Assembly (NCBI RefSeq): GCF_003386165.1 | Contig: NZ_QRDV01000001.1 | Coordinates: 1,010,856 to 1,074,855, forward strand | DNA length: 64,000 nucleotides | DNA from: Winogradskyella eximia | Lineage (GTDB): Bacteria; Bacteroidota; Bacteroidia; Flavobacteriales; Flavobacteriaceae | Direction: 5' to 3' | In this document: positions 1 through 9,284 of the stretch, piece by piece | Layout: the number at the start of each line of letters is the position of its first letter | Position numbering within the stretch: the first letter of the stretch is position 1 | Notes under the pieces: generated by a model | Databases searched by the model: none | What the model saw: the letters and a program-made list of their open reading frames with translations, nothing else | Told to the model about the DNA's origin: nothing | Position numbers and translations under genes: made by a program

Positions 1-1
1 T

Positions 2-358
2 GTTGCTTCAAATAAAATGTTGCCAAGTATAAAAGAGATTTTTCAAATAGGTGTCACTTTTGTATTAACATGTTTTGCATGGATATTTTTTAGGGCAGAC
101 AACATTGCACATAGTATAGATTATATCAAAAATATTTTTTTAATTAATAAGGGACAATCAATAGTTCCTACGGTTTTGATAGTTTTAATATTTTTCTTAA
201 TTGGCATAGAGTGGTTTGGGAGAAAAGAGACTCATTCTTTAAGTAGATTAATTAAATTACCTTTCGTGTTTCGGTACATGTTATATGTCCTAGTGTTACT
301 TTTAATAGTATTATTTATGCCAAACGAAGCTAATTCATTTATATATTTTCAATTTTAA
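2..358 (+). CDS. MBOAT family O-acyltransferase, C-terminal part (cut by window start)
   Basis: Only the last ~119 codons are present; the frame is open to the first bases of the window, so the true start lies upstream. The visible part is very hydrophobic, with about three membrane segments, and carries the WIFFRADN stretch seen near the C-terminus of bacterial MBOAT proteins (DltB/AlgI/PatA-like). These move acyl groups, usually acetyl, across the inner membrane onto polysaccharides. It lies 6 bases before an SGNH-like gene, the usual two-gene O-acetylation arrangement, at the head of a polysaccharide cluster. The catalytic histidine is not in view. The family call rests on the C-terminal motif and context. 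Confidence 0.75.
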   Translation, partial: VASNKMLPSIKEIFQIGVTFVLTCFAWIFFRADNIAHSIDYIKNIFLINKGQSIVPTVLIVLIFFLIGIEWFGRKETHSLSRLIKLPFVFRYMLYVLVLLLIVLFMPNEANSFIYFQF

Positions 359-364
359 GTTATA

Positions 365-1315
365 ATGAAGTTATTTTTATATAAATCCGTTGCTCTTTTA
401 ATTGTTGTTACAATTCTTTTTAAATTGTTAGATGTCCTGGCTGTATCTGGTTTATCTAATTTGAAGGATGATGATTATAAAGATTTAGATTTACTCTATA
501 ATAATAAAATAGACGACGAGCTTTTGATTCTTGGTTCATCAAGAGCATGGAACCATTTTGATATAAAAGTAATAGAAGAGCAAACAGGAATAAAATCTAG
601 AGTAATTGGTTTGTCTGGTGCAGATTTTAACATGCAAAGAGCGCTTTGGGAACAAGCCTTAAGTTCCGAGAATGATGTTAAGTATATTGTGCATGTTGTT
701 GGCGCCTTAGAATTTTCTAGAAGAGAAGATGGCATTTTTAAGAAGTATAAATTTTTTCCATATTTTAATAACCAATATGTATATTCTAATTTATCGAACA
801 TTCAACCTGATCTTTGGAAAGATAAGTATGTGCCACTGTATAAGTTCCATGGGAACTATAAATATTTTTTAAAAGGGATAAAGTCTAAGTTCAAACCAAA
901 TACATCAAGTTTATATACTAAGTATAAGGGATATAGAGGTTTTGAAGATATATGGGACGGTGAGATTAAGGTAGACTCAAAAGTGATTTCTCAAGATGAT
1001 ATATCTTTAGCTACTAGTTTTATAAGAGATGAGGCTCAATTAGCCAATGAGAAAGGGAAAGTTTTGATTATAGTGTATGCTCCTGAGTTTAGTCAAACTA
1101 ATGCCATTTTTAAAGGAAAACAGACTATTTTAAATAAATTAGAAAGTGTAGCGTCAGAAAATGATAATGTTTACTTTTTTAATTATAGTGAATGGGAAGG
1201 AAATACAGATGTTAAATTATTTCATAATGCAACACATTTAAATGCTGTTGGAGCAAAGATCTTTAGTCAATCATTTGTTAAGGATATGATTGAAGTCTTA
1301 GATATAAACAATTAA
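365..1315 (+). CDS. SGNH/GDSL-like protein, partner of the MBOAT acyltransferase
   Basis: A 316-residue protein with one N-terminal membrane segment (about residues 7-28) and a large domain probably outside the inner membrane. LGSSR at residues 56-60 matches block I of SGNH hydrolases (nucleophile Ser59), and HNATHLNAVGAKIF near residue 287 matches block V. The block V aspartate of the usual DxxH is Asn288 here, with His291 kept, so catalysis may be weakened or the residue supplied elsewhere. Such proteins act with MBOAT proteins to acetylate extracytoplasmic glycans (AlgJ/AlgX or PatB type). The transferred group and the target are inferred only. Confidence 0.65.
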   Translation: MKLFLYKSVALLIVVTILFKLLDVLAVSGLSNLKDDDYKDLDLLYNNKIDDELLILGSSRAWNHFDIKVIEEQTGIKSRVIGLSGADFNMQRALWEQALSSENDVKYIVHVVGALEFSRREDGIFKKYKFFPYFNNQYVYSNLSNIQPDLWKDKYVPLYKFHGNYKYFLKGIKSKFKPNTSSLYTKYKGYRGFEDIWDGEIKVDSKVISQDDISLATSFIRDEAQLANEKGKVLIIVYAPEFSQTNAIFKGKQTILNKLESVASENDNVYFFNYSEWEGNTDVKLFHNATHLNAVGAKIFSQSFVKDMIEVLDINN

Positions 1316-1328
1316 AATTATAATGTAA

Positions 1329-2408
1329 ATGTCAATAAATACCTCTCACATAGTTTTCATTATTAGCAATGCGCGTTCGGGAAGCACAATGTTAAGACAG
1401 TTATTAAATACAAATCCGTCTATAGGAATTCCTGAACGAGAGTATGGATCATTACTTTCTATATTAAAAAAAATAGAGGTTTATGGTGATCTTAGTATTA
1501 AAGAGAATTTTGAGAAGTTTTATCTAGACAATGAAAATATTGCAGAATTAGACTTAAAAAAAGGAGGGTTTGAAAATGCTAATACATTTAAGCTAGAGGA
1601 GTCGTTGTGGTTTAATAGTCTTTCTGAATTTAGTTTTCAATCCGTTTATGCTAAGCTCTTATATCACCATTCAGAGATCTTTGGAAAATCGCAAGAAAAT
1701 TTAAAATGGTTAGGGGATAAATCTCCACAACATATTAAGAATATAAATTTGCTTATAAAACATTTTCCTAATGCAAAGTATATTTTATTAACACGTAACC
1801 CAATAGACATAGCACTTTCTCAGGATAAATTTTCATTTAGGCACTATAAATTTATAAATAAGGAGTCCCTAAATAAAGCTTGGAAAAAGCTAAATAAGAA
1901 AGATAATACTGTATTGCTAAAGAGAATTGGTGCGTGTATTAAAAACATCACTAAGGCCAGGCAGATTTTTCAAGATAAAAATATTGATTATATAGAAGTG
2001 AATTATGAAGAGCTTTTAGGGGATTCTAATACCTTTTTTGATACGGTTTCCGAGTTCTTAAAAATTGATAATGAGTTTGATTTAAAAAAATTAAGAATCA
2101 AAGAAAGTCAGTCAGGAACAAAAAAAGGGACAAATGAATTACTTGTTAACAATATTGATAAATATAAATTACAATTATCCCCTAGTTTTATAAAGAAAAT
2201 CGAATTAGTTTTTGGTAAAGAGTTATATAAAGCAACAGATAAAAAGGCCACTTATATAGACCTAAAAAGTCTTAATTTAAATTATAATTACTGGGACACT
2301 TTAAATTACATAAAAAATATATTTATGTCATTTGTACCAGTTGTAGGTGTTTTTAAAACCGTAAAACTTGTGTTTAAAAAATATGTTTCTAAAAAGAGGA
2401 ACCTTTAA
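1329..2408 (+). CDS. sulfotransferase family protein
   Basis: A 359-residue protein with a PAPS-dependent sulfotransferase fold. The 5'-phosphosulfate loop is NARSGSTML near residue 14, and the 3'-phosphate motif is LTRNPIDIALSQ near residues 154-165. The family moves sulfate from PAPS to a hydroxyl or amine of an acceptor; a sugar in the locus polysaccharide is the natural guess. The C-terminus (about residue 325 on) is basic and hydrophobic, so it may sit at the membrane. An upstream ATG at 1323 is followed at once by a stop, which supports the start at 1329. It sits between the acylation pair and the glycosyltransferases. The acceptor is unknown. Confidence 0.78.
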   Translation: MSINTSHIVFIISNARSGSTMLRQLLNTNPSIGIPEREYGSLLSILKKIEVYGDLSIKENFEKFYLDNENIAELDLKKGGFENANTFKLEESLWFNSLSEFSFQSVYAKLLYHHSEIFGKSQENLKWLGDKSPQHIKNINLLIKHFPNAKYILLTRNPIDIALSQDKFSFRHYKFINKESLNKAWKKLNKKDNTVLLKRIGACIKNITKARQIFQDKNIDYIEVNYEELLGDSNTFFDTVSEFLKIDNEFDLKKLRIKESQSGTKKGTNELLVNNIDKYKLQLSPSFIKKIELVFGKELYKATDKKATYIDLKSLNLNYNYWDTLNYIKNIFMSFVPVVGVFKTVKLVFKKYVSKKRNL

Positions 2409-2421
2409 ATTAAATTAATCA

Positions 2422-3564
2422 ATGAAACTAGCCATACTAGCACAAGCTTATTTATTTGATAAAACAGCTCCAATTAATGGCACTTTAGTGCAGCTTTATA
2501 ATTTGACGCAAGGGTTTAAATCAAAAAATATAGATGTTAACTATATCGCAGTTACCAAAGACACCACCAAACCAAAAGATGAGATTATAGAAGGCGTGCA
2601 CTTTTATTGGATACAAGCGCGACCAGGCATGTTAGGTTGGAAAAAAACAATGAATGATTATAGGTCTATCCTCAACGAGGTAAAACCAGATGCTGTATAT
2701 GTGAGAGGAAGAAATGTAATGCAATATGTGGCTGGTACTTATGCTAAAGCGCATAACATCACATATGTTTGGGGTACAAATGGAGATGATAGTGCCGAAT
2801 TCAATAAAAATGTAAAACGCTTAAGAGAGTCTGGTAAATCAATATTAAAAAAAGCATTTTTATACCCTATTAAGGCTTACGAAGATAAGTATATCAATAA
2901 AGGTATGAAAATGGCGCAATCTGTTGTTAACCAATCTGAAGAGCAAAAATTAGCAACCAAAAAGCATTTAGGTAAATCTGGTACGGTAATATCGAGCTAC
3001 TTTTTTATGCCTATTCAAAAAATTGAGACCAAAGAAAATGTAATATTATGGTTGGCTAATCTGTCTAAAGTTAAACAACCAGAACTTTTTGTTGAAATTA
3101 TAAAGAAAATTAAGGTCTCCGATTGGAGTGCTGTTCTAGCAGGTGGAACAAATGTAGCATCATATCAAACACACATAGACGAGTTGTCTGCAGGAACAAT
3201 AATCAAAACTCTTGGAAGAGTAGATTTTAAAGCATCGTTTCAATATTATAATCGCGCAAAAATTTATATCAATACAAGCCAACCAGATGCAGATGGTTTA
3301 CCAAATGCCTACATTCAAAGTTGGTTGAGTGGAGCAATAGTATTATCATTGCATCATGACCCAAATCAATGGATGAAAACACATAATATTGGGTATTGTT
3401 CAAACGGAGATGTCAATAAATTAGCACTAAAATTACAAGAGTTAATTGAGAGCCCTGACATGTTATCCCAAATGAGTGCAAATGCAAAAACATTTGCAAA
3501 ACAGCAATTCTCTAACGATAGTATCATTGAAAGCTATGTAAAGTTATTTCAACAAAATGCATAA
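2422..3564 (+). CDS. glycosyltransferase, GT4-like (GT-B fold)
   Basis: A 380-residue protein in two halves as in GT-B enzymes: an N-terminal acceptor half starting MKLAILAQAYLF and a C-terminal nucleotide-sugar half with ILWLANLSKVKQPELF (about residue 210) and NTSQPDADGLPNAYIQSW (about residue 288). This last motif takes the place of the usual EGFxxxxxEAM donor-binding stretch. It shares these motifs with the next gene and looks like a tandem duplicate of it. It overlaps that gene by 8 bases, so translation is probably coupled. The donor and acceptor cannot be read from the sequence. Confidence 0.8.
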   Translation: MKLAILAQAYLFDKTAPINGTLVQLYNLTQGFKSKNIDVNYIAVTKDTTKPKDEIIEGVHFYWIQARPGMLGWKKTMNDYRSILNEVKPDAVYVRGRNVMQYVAGTYAKAHNITYVWGTNGDDSAEFNKNVKRLRESGKSILKKAFLYPIKAYEDKYINKGMKMAQSVVNQSEEQKLATKKHLGKSGTVISSYFFMPIQKIETKENVILWLANLSKVKQPELFVEIIKKIKVSDWSAVLAGGTNVASYQTHIDELSAGTIIKTLGRVDFKASFQYYNRAKIYINTSQPDADGLPNAYIQSWLSGAIVLSLHHDPNQWMKTHNIGYCSNGDVNKLALKLQELIESPDMLSQMSANAKTFAKQQFSNDSIIESYVKLFQQNA

Positions 3565-4717
3565 AGAACATAAAATAACCTTTGTAATGCTTTGGCATAT
3601 TAGTGAGCGTGGTGGTGGTGCAGAAGTGCAAGCCAATTATTTAGCACAAGAGCTTGCTGAGCGTGGTTATAATGTGTCTTACGTTTGCCAAACTACGAAA
3701 GCAAGTAAAGTCAATACAACGAGTATGGTTAATGGAGTAAATGTGCTTTGGCTTAAGCCTGCTAATAAGTTTGTATGGCTAAATTGTAAAGCGTATTTAA
3801 AGGCATTTAAGTCATTAACTCCAGATATTATTATTCAACGCAACTCATCTCCACTCTTATGGGCTTCTGCACAGTATAAAAAGAAGTCATCCGCTAAATT
3901 AATATGGGTATGCACCGATAATTTAGCTCCATTTAATAATTTTTTCACCAAGCGTTATAAGGCTAGAAATAACAAAAAAGAAGTGGGCTTAATAAAATAT
4001 AGTATATTTTATATAAATGCAGTGATTAGTGATAAACTAAGAAATGCAGCCATGAAAGGAGTGAGTAGGGCCTTTTCTCAAAATGAATTTCAAAGACTTA
4101 ATATTAAAAAGAATTTTGGTTTAGAGAGTTCTAAAATGATTTCAGGACATCCAACTCCAGAAAATAGGTCTCGAGAATTAAATGTGAAAGGGATTAAAAA
4201 CATCTTGTGGTGTGCCAATTGGGGAAAGCATAAAAGACCAGAATTATTTGTAAATTTGGCGCGTAATATGGCAGACAGCAAGTACAATTTTATAATGATA
4301 GGTGGACATAGTGATAAAGGGTATGTGGATCAATTATTAAAAGATTGTCCTAAAAATTTAAAAGTTACTGGTCAGTTGCCTTTTGAGGAGGCTTTATCTT
4401 ATTTTAATGAAGCATCACTGTTTGTAAACACATCAACTCCAGATGGAGATGGTTTTCCAAATACATTTATACAAAGTTGGTTAAGAGGAGTGCCTGTGCT
4501 AAGTTTTGGGTTTAATCCAGATGAGGTCATTACCAAAAATCAATTAGGATTTGTAGTACAGTCTGTTGAGGAGGCTAAAGATACTTGCATTCAATTATTA
4601 GAAAATGATAAAGCTTTTGTTGATCTTTCGAGTGGTGTATCTGACTATGCAAATAAAAATCATACCGTTACAGTAATGACGGACCATTTTATAAATACAT
4701 TAAGTAAAAATTCATGA
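3557..4717 (+). CDS. glycosyltransferase, GT4-like, paralogue of the preceding gene
   Basis: A 386-residue GT-B type enzyme. The N-terminus has the glycine-rich acceptor-side loop ERGGGAEVQANYLAQEL (about residues 17-33). The C-terminal half has NILWCANWGKHKRPELF and NTSTPDGDGFPNTFIQSW, matching the preceding protein almost position for position. The start overlaps the previous gene by 8 bases and the end overlaps the next by 4 (ATGA), so it is inside a tightly coupled operon. It probably adds one sugar of the repeat unit at the cytoplasmic membrane face. Sugar specificity is not readable. Confidence 0.8.
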   Translation: MHKEHKITFVMLWHISERGGGAEVQANYLAQELAERGYNVSYVCQTTKASKVNTTSMVNGVNVLWLKPANKFVWLNCKAYLKAFKSLTPDIIIQRNSSPLLWASAQYKKKSSAKLIWVCTDNLAPFNNFFTKRYKARNNKKEVGLIKYSIFYINAVISDKLRNAAMKGVSRAFSQNEFQRLNIKKNFGLESSKMISGHPTPENRSRELNVKGIKNILWCANWGKHKRPELFVNLARNMADSKYNFIMIGGHSDKGYVDQLLKDCPKNLKVTGQLPFEEALSYFNEASLFVNTSTPDGDGFPNTFIQSWLRGVPVLSFGFNPDEVITKNQLGFVVQSVEEAKDTCIQLLENDKAFVDLSSGVSDYANKNHTVTVMTDHFINTLSKNS

Positions 4718-5496
4718 AATATTTTTTTATAACATCATTAGGGAGATCAGGAACCAAATTCTTTGCGAATATGTTAAATCATTCTAATGAGGTCATGTGT
4801 TTTCATGAACCGTATAGAGAGGATTATGTGAGTCTACCTTTATCTTATTATGCTAGTGACTTAAAAGTGTTAGAGAGCAATCTGCAAGAGCGGTTTAAAG
4901 ATGTTGAGCTCAAAACGAGTGCAGAGTCTAGCTGTAATTATTATGGTGAAGTCAATTCATTATTGCGCTATAACACCACTTGGTTAAAGAATAACCTCAA
5001 TGCTAAAGTAGCACACGTTGTAAGAGATCCTAAAAAAGTAGTGCCTTCTATTTATTCAAGAAATGTATATAAAAACGGAAGTTCACATTTAGAAATTGTG
5101 CCTCAAAATTCAGATCCTTATGCTAGCCAATGGGGAAAAATGAGTAGATTCGAAAAAATTTGTTGGTACTGGACGCATACAAACAATAGGCTTTCTGATG
5201 ATTTAGATAGATGTTTCAAATTTGAAGACTTAATTTCAGACTACGGTAAATTTCAAGAACTCATTAACTACCTAGAGATTCCTATGATACCAGAATCCGT
5301 ATGGAAAACGGAAGTTTCAAAGCCTAAAAACACGTCTAAAACAGCAATTTTCAGAGTAAAAGCAAAATCAATGCTGCAGTTTAAAGAGTCAGACGTTGAG
5401 CTTATTGGTGGCTATAACGAGTGGTCCGAAGATATGAAGAAGAGCTTTAATGCTATTTGTGGAGACACAGCAAAAAAAATGGGCTATGGCATCTAA
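4714..5496 (+). CDS. sulfotransferase, second in the locus
   Basis: A 260-residue protein starting MKYFFITSLGRSGTKFF; SLGRSGTKF is the 5'-phosphosulfate-binding loop of PAPS-dependent sulfotransferases. HVVRDPKKVVPSIYSR (about residues 106-121) fits the 3'-phosphate-binding strand and helix. It differs clearly from the first sulfotransferase in length and sequence, so it probably acts on another position or sugar. ATGA overlap with the gene before and an 11-base overlap with the gene after suggest coupled translation. Its presence strengthens the case for a sulfated glycan. The acceptor is unknown. Confidence 0.77.
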   Translation: MKYFFITSLGRSGTKFFANMLNHSNEVMCFHEPYREDYVSLPLSYYASDLKVLESNLQERFKDVELKTSAESSCNYYGEVNSLLRYNTTWLKNNLNAKVAHVVRDPKKVVPSIYSRNVYKNGSSHLEIVPQNSDPYASQWGKMSRFEKICWYWTHTNNRLSDDLDRCFKFEDLISDYGKFQELINYLEIPMIPESVWKTEVSKPKNTSKTAIFRVKAKSMLQFKESDVELIGGYNEWSEDMKKSFNAICGDTAKKMGYGI

Positions 5497-6493
5497 CATA
5501 AAGATCGAATGGCTTACCAAGTCTTTGGCCATGTACAATGCTTTTGTTTCAGAAAAAAGCGTAGCGCATGTTAGGGGAGGGCGAGTTTATGAGTTGTTAG
5601 CTATAGATGTTTTAAAGAAAAATTATGAGGTGGCTATTAATAAAGCGTTAATAAAAACCACGAATACAATAAACTATATTTTTCAAAATCATAAGTCAAA
5701 AATTAATGGAGATATATGTGTTATTGATCCATACCTTCTGGCTTTAGGGAAATTCAATGGTAAAAAAAAGAATATTGCAATTGTGCATCATATAGACGAA
5801 GACATTTTTAATAAAAATCTGATGTCTAAAATCTTTTACTTCAATTTAAAGAGAAATCTAAAAAAGATGAATGCCGTTGTGGTAGTGTCTGAAGTATGGA
5901 AGACTACACTTACCAACATAGGTGTTAATAATGTGAAAGTCATATACAATGCATTTGATATTAAAGATTATGAGTTTTCATATGACGAAAAAGAGATTTT
6001 TAAAAAGAAATACCATTTAGAAGGCATCAAACCAGTAGTTTATATAGGGCCAAATAGTCCAGGTAAGGGTATTAGTGAAATATTAGAGGTAATTGATCAA
6101 GATAAATACAACCTTGTAGCCACAGGCAAAGTAGATGTCAGTAATAAAAATGTAAAAACCTTCTTTTTTTCTGAAGAAGAGTTTCCGCTATTTTTAGCAT
6201 GTTGCGATGTGGTATTATGTATGTCAACCATGACTGAAGGTTGGAACAGAATTGCCCACGAAGCCTTATTGTCTAAAACACCAGTAATTGGTTCTGGTAC
6301 AGGTGGCATGCTAGAATTATTAGAGAATGCAGACCAAATTATGGTTAAGGATATAAATGAGTTAGATAAACATATAGCACGTAGTATAGAAAACACAGAT
6401 CAATATACCACCGCAGGTCATAAATACGCTAGTAAATTTGATTTAAACTATTTTAAGTCAAGTTGGAACGCACTAATAGAAGAACTCGCATAA
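5486..6493 (+). CDS. glycosyltransferase, GT4-like
   Basis: A GT-B enzyme of about 335 residues. The ATG at 5486 (MASNIKIEW) gives an 11-base overlap with the previous gene; an in-frame ATG at 5450 would need a much longer overlap, and one at 5531 is also possible. The donor-side half has VVYIGPNSPGKGISEILEVI, then STMTEGWNRIAHEALLSKTP, where the two glutamates 8 residues apart match the family's E-x7-E motif, and GSGTGGMLELL. It ends in TAATG shared with the next start. It is probably one of five transferases building the repeat unit; the sugar is unknown. Confidence 0.78.
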   Translation: MASNIKIEWLTKSLAMYNAFVSEKSVAHVRGGRVYELLAIDVLKKNYEVAINKALIKTTNTINYIFQNHKSKINGDICVIDPYLLALGKFNGKKKNIAIVHHIDEDIFNKNLMSKIFYFNLKRNLKKMNAVVVVSEVWKTTLTNIGVNNVKVIYNAFDIKDYEFSYDEKEIFKKKYHLEGIKPVVYIGPNSPGKGISEILEVIDQDKYNLVATGKVDVSNKNVKTFFFSEEEFPLFLACCDVVLCMSTMTEGWNRIAHEALLSKTPVIGSGTGGMLELLENADQIMVKDINELDKHIARSIENTDQYTTAGHKYASKFDLNYFKSSWNALIEELA

Positions 6494-7584
6494 TGAAAAT
6501 ACTCTGGCTCGCACCAAATTTTAATCACTATAAAGCACGTTTTCTTAATCATTTAGCAGAAGAGAATGGTATTAATCTTACCATTTTATCGGGTACGGGA
6601 AGAGATAACATGGGAGATGAAGAACTTCATACACAATGGAGTTTTAAGCAGCTTAAAGTCAATGTATCTAAAAAAGACTTCGGAAATTCAAAAGTGGTAA
6701 AACAGGAATTGAAAAACGTATTCGGTAATTTTGACTGGATTTTAATTCCTGCAGAAAAAAAGAACCTACCCTTATTTTTATATGCTAAAAATCTTAGAAA
6801 GAAAAACTCAGGCGTAAAGTTGTTTTCCTATAACCATCCTATTTTAAAATCAGGTAATGGGAAAATTACATTTATAGATAAAGTGTTGACGAAGTTTTAT
6901 TATAAGAGTTTTGATCGCGTAATTTTTTATACACATAAAAGTTGTGATTGGGCTGTTGAGAATAAACTAATTAATTCTAAAAAAGCCTATTGGGCTAACA
7001 ATACAATAGATAATACTGAGGTAGAAAAGTTTTATACATTTCAATTACCTCCAGAAAATGAAACCAGAATAGTTTTTATAGGACGACTCATTGCATCAAA
7101 AAAAATCGAAGTACTTATAGAATATATTCAAAAACTTAAAAGAACAATTCCAGATTTAAAACTAGATATTATTGGTGATGGTCCTGAGAAAGCTATTGTA
7201 GAACATGCTTTAAAAGAAAACGAAGACATATATTGGCATGGTACTTTGGTAGATGAAGCTAAAATTGCGCCAATTATGAAGAAGGCAAGTCTAGTGTTTA
7301 TTCCAGGGCATTCAGGATTGTCTATTAACCATGCCTTTGCTTATGGTAGACCTTATGTCACTTTAGAAGGGCCTAGCCATGCGCCAGAGTTAGAGTATAT
7401 TGAAGAAGGTAGTAATGGTTTTGTGCTTAAAGAGGATGTAGATGCCAATGTGAGCAAGATTGAAAATCTATTAGTAAATCGAGGTGTATTAGAACAATTC
7501 TGTGAAAATGCGAAACTAAAAGGTATGGACTTATCTGTACAAAACTGGGTACAACAAATAAAAACGAGTTTATTAGATGAGTAA
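6493..7584 (+). CDS. glycosyltransferase, GT4-like
   Basis: A 363-residue GT-B protein starting MKILWLAPNFNHYK. The start at 6493 is chosen because it shares the TAATG junction with the preceding stop; an in-frame start at 6463 would add ten basic residues that look like shadow sequence. The donor domain is clear: RIVFIGRLIASKKIEVLI (about residue 192), DIIGDGPEK, then FIPGHSGLSINHAFAYGRP, where GLSINHAFAYG replaces the commoner EGFGLVxxEAMA. It overlaps the next gene by 8 bases. The sugar donor cannot be told. Confidence 0.8.
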   Translation: MKILWLAPNFNHYKARFLNHLAEENGINLTILSGTGRDNMGDEELHTQWSFKQLKVNVSKKDFGNSKVVKQELKNVFGNFDWILIPAEKKNLPLFLYAKNLRKKNSGVKLFSYNHPILKSGNGKITFIDKVLTKFYYKSFDRVIFYTHKSCDWAVENKLINSKKAYWANNTIDNTEVEKFYTFQLPPENETRIVFIGRLIASKKIEVLIEYIQKLKRTIPDLKLDIIGDGPEKAIVEHALKENEDIYWHGTLVDEAKIAPIMKKASLVFIPGHSGLSINHAFAYGRPYVTLEGPSHAPELEYIEEGSNGFVLKEDVDANVSKIENLLVNRGVLEQFCENAKLKGMDLSVQNWVQQIKTSLLDE

Positions 7585-8740
7585 AAAGCCAAAAATACTA
7601 TTTATTGGACCGACACCTCCTCCATATTCTGGTCCCGAATTAAGTATGCAACAGTTTTTAGAGTCTGAAACGTTAAATACAGCCTTTGATATTAAGTTTC
7701 TTAAAACCAACTTTAGAACTGACAATACAAAGAAAGGAAAGTTAGATCTATCCATGCTGACTAACTTTTTTATTTACTTTTCTAAACTATTAAAGCTACT
7801 CATTACAAATAAACCTAAATGTGTATATTATCCCATTACACCAACACAAATTGGTTGGATTGGACGAGATGTATGGACCATTTTATTAAGTAAATTATTT
7901 GGAGCAAAAGTCATTATTCACTTAAGAGGTAGTCACTTTAAACTTAATTTTCAACAATTTAATGGGCTTATAAAAAAAATGGTTGGTATAAGTTTAAAAA
8001 AGGTGGATTGTGCTATAGTGCAAGCCAATTACTTAAAAGACCAATTTCAACCCTTTGTTCCGGAGCATAAGATGGCAGTGTTATATCAGGCTATGGATAT
8101 AGAGCAATACGCTAAAAGTGATGATAGTCAGATAGAAGAAGGTAAAATATTGGTCATGGGTCATATGACGAAAGCCAAAGGTTATACGGATATTTTAAAA
8201 ATAATTCCTCAAATTTGCCAAGAGTTTCCATGGGCAACCTTTTGTTTTGCAGGTAATATAAGAAAAGGGGAACGTGGTGTATTTTATAATCAGTTTACAG
8301 GCGAGAAAATCACGTATGAAGATCCGTTTGAAGCAGAGGCAAAAATTTTAAACTCAGAGTACAAAAAGAATTATGTGAACCTGGGCATTATTAGTGGTGA
8401 GGATAAAATGAAACATTTGCAGTCAACTGATATATTTTTAACAGCGTCTTACTCGGAAGGGTTTTCACGTTCACTTTTAGAAGCCATGTCTATGGGCAAA
8501 CCAGTAGTGTTTACACCAGTAGGCGCACATAAAGAAGTGTTTAAGGATAAGGTGCATGGGTTTTCGTTTGTGCCAGGGGAATTAGAACAGTTAAAGAAGG
8601 CTTTGCAAGAGGCTTTAAGATATAATGAAAAGCGCAGAGCCATAGGAGAAGAAAATAGAGCGTATGTAGTTTCTAATTTCTCTATTGAAAAAATTGCGAA
8701 TGATTTTAAAATTATTATTTCAAATACATTGACAGCATAA
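7577..8740 (+). CDS. glycosyltransferase, GT4 family
   Basis: A 387-residue GT-B enzyme and the most canonical GT4 of the cluster. IGPTPPPYSGPELSMQQFL at the N-terminus is the acceptor-side loop. VIIHLRGSHFKLNF follows near residue 115. The donor domain has ILVMGHMTKAKGYTDIL and ASYSEGFSRSLLEAMSMGKP, with the E-x7-E pair intact. The start overlaps the previous gene by 8 bases. About 85 bases separate it from the next gene, the first real gap since the cluster began, so a processing site or internal promoter may lie there. The sugar is unknown. Confidence 0.83.
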   Translation: MSKKPKILFIGPTPPPYSGPELSMQQFLESETLNTAFDIKFLKTNFRTDNTKKGKLDLSMLTNFFIYFSKLLKLLITNKPKCVYYPITPTQIGWIGRDVWTILLSKLFGAKVIIHLRGSHFKLNFQQFNGLIKKMVGISLKKVDCAIVQANYLKDQFQPFVPEHKMAVLYQAMDIEQYAKSDDSQIEEGKILVMGHMTKAKGYTDILKIIPQICQEFPWATFCFAGNIRKGERGVFYNQFTGEKITYEDPFEAEAKILNSEYKKNYVNLGIISGEDKMKHLQSTDIFLTASYSEGFSRSLLEAMSMGKPVVFTPVGAHKEVFKDKVHGFSFVPGELEQLKKALQEALRYNEKRRAIGEENRAYVVSNFSIEKIANDFKIIISNTLTA

Positions 8741-8825
8741 TACATTCATAATTAAATTTCAATACCCAAAGAAATGATGATATGGATGTACCATGTGACC
8801 ATTGAAAAACAATAAATATATACAC

Positions 8826-9284
8826 ATGAAAACTATAATTCGAAAATTAATACATTATTTAGGTAATGTGCTTCGTTTTTTTCAAATGTCGTTTTTAAAA
8901 GCATCTGGAGCTACCATTGGAAAAAATTCGATGATCAGTTTAGGGGCTAAAATAGATGTAAGACGTGGTAAAGTGACTATTGGTGATCATTGTTTAATTA
9001 CGCATGGTTGTTACATACTATCACACGATGGTGCGGCACATATCATTAATCCAGAAGATAATGGTACAGGGTATGTAACTATTGGAGATCATGTGTTTAT
9101 TGGTGTCAACTCAGTAGTGATGCGTAATGTTACTATCGGTAACCATGCCATCATTGGTGCAGGTTCCGTAGTGAATAAAGATATTCCTGAAGGAGTGGTT
9201 GCTGCAGGAAATCCAATTAAAATATTAAAAACCTTAGACAAGCCATATAGACCTTTACCTAAAAAGCATATGGACGTATCATGA
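8826..9284 (+). CDS. hexapeptide-repeat acyltransferase (left-handed beta-helix)
   Basis: A protein of about 152 residues built from hexapeptide turns (IGKNSMI, IGDHCLI, IGDHVFI, IGNHAII), the mark of LbH acetyltransferases. LSHDG near the middle carries the probable catalytic histidine, and GNPIKILK closes the helix. It would transfer acetyl (or another acyl) from acyl-CoA to a sugar in the cytoplasm. The ATG at 8826 is preferred to a TTG at 8802, because residues after it (MKTIIRKLIHYL) match typical starts. The last 4 bases overlap the polymerase gene. The sugar acceptor is not known. Confidence 0.82.
   Translation: MKTIIRKLIHYLGNVLRFFQMSFLKASGATIGKNSMISLGAKIDVRRGKVTIGDHCLITHGCYILSHDGAAHIINPEDNGTGYVTIGDHVFIGVNSVVMRNVTIGNHAIIGAGSVVNKDIPEGVVAAGNPIKILKTLDKPYRPLPKKHMDVS

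Noticed and set aside
8741-8825. A start at the TTG 8802 for the hexapeptide acyltransferase
   Set aside because: It adds eight polar residues not typical of the family, while the ATG at 8826 gives a normal start.
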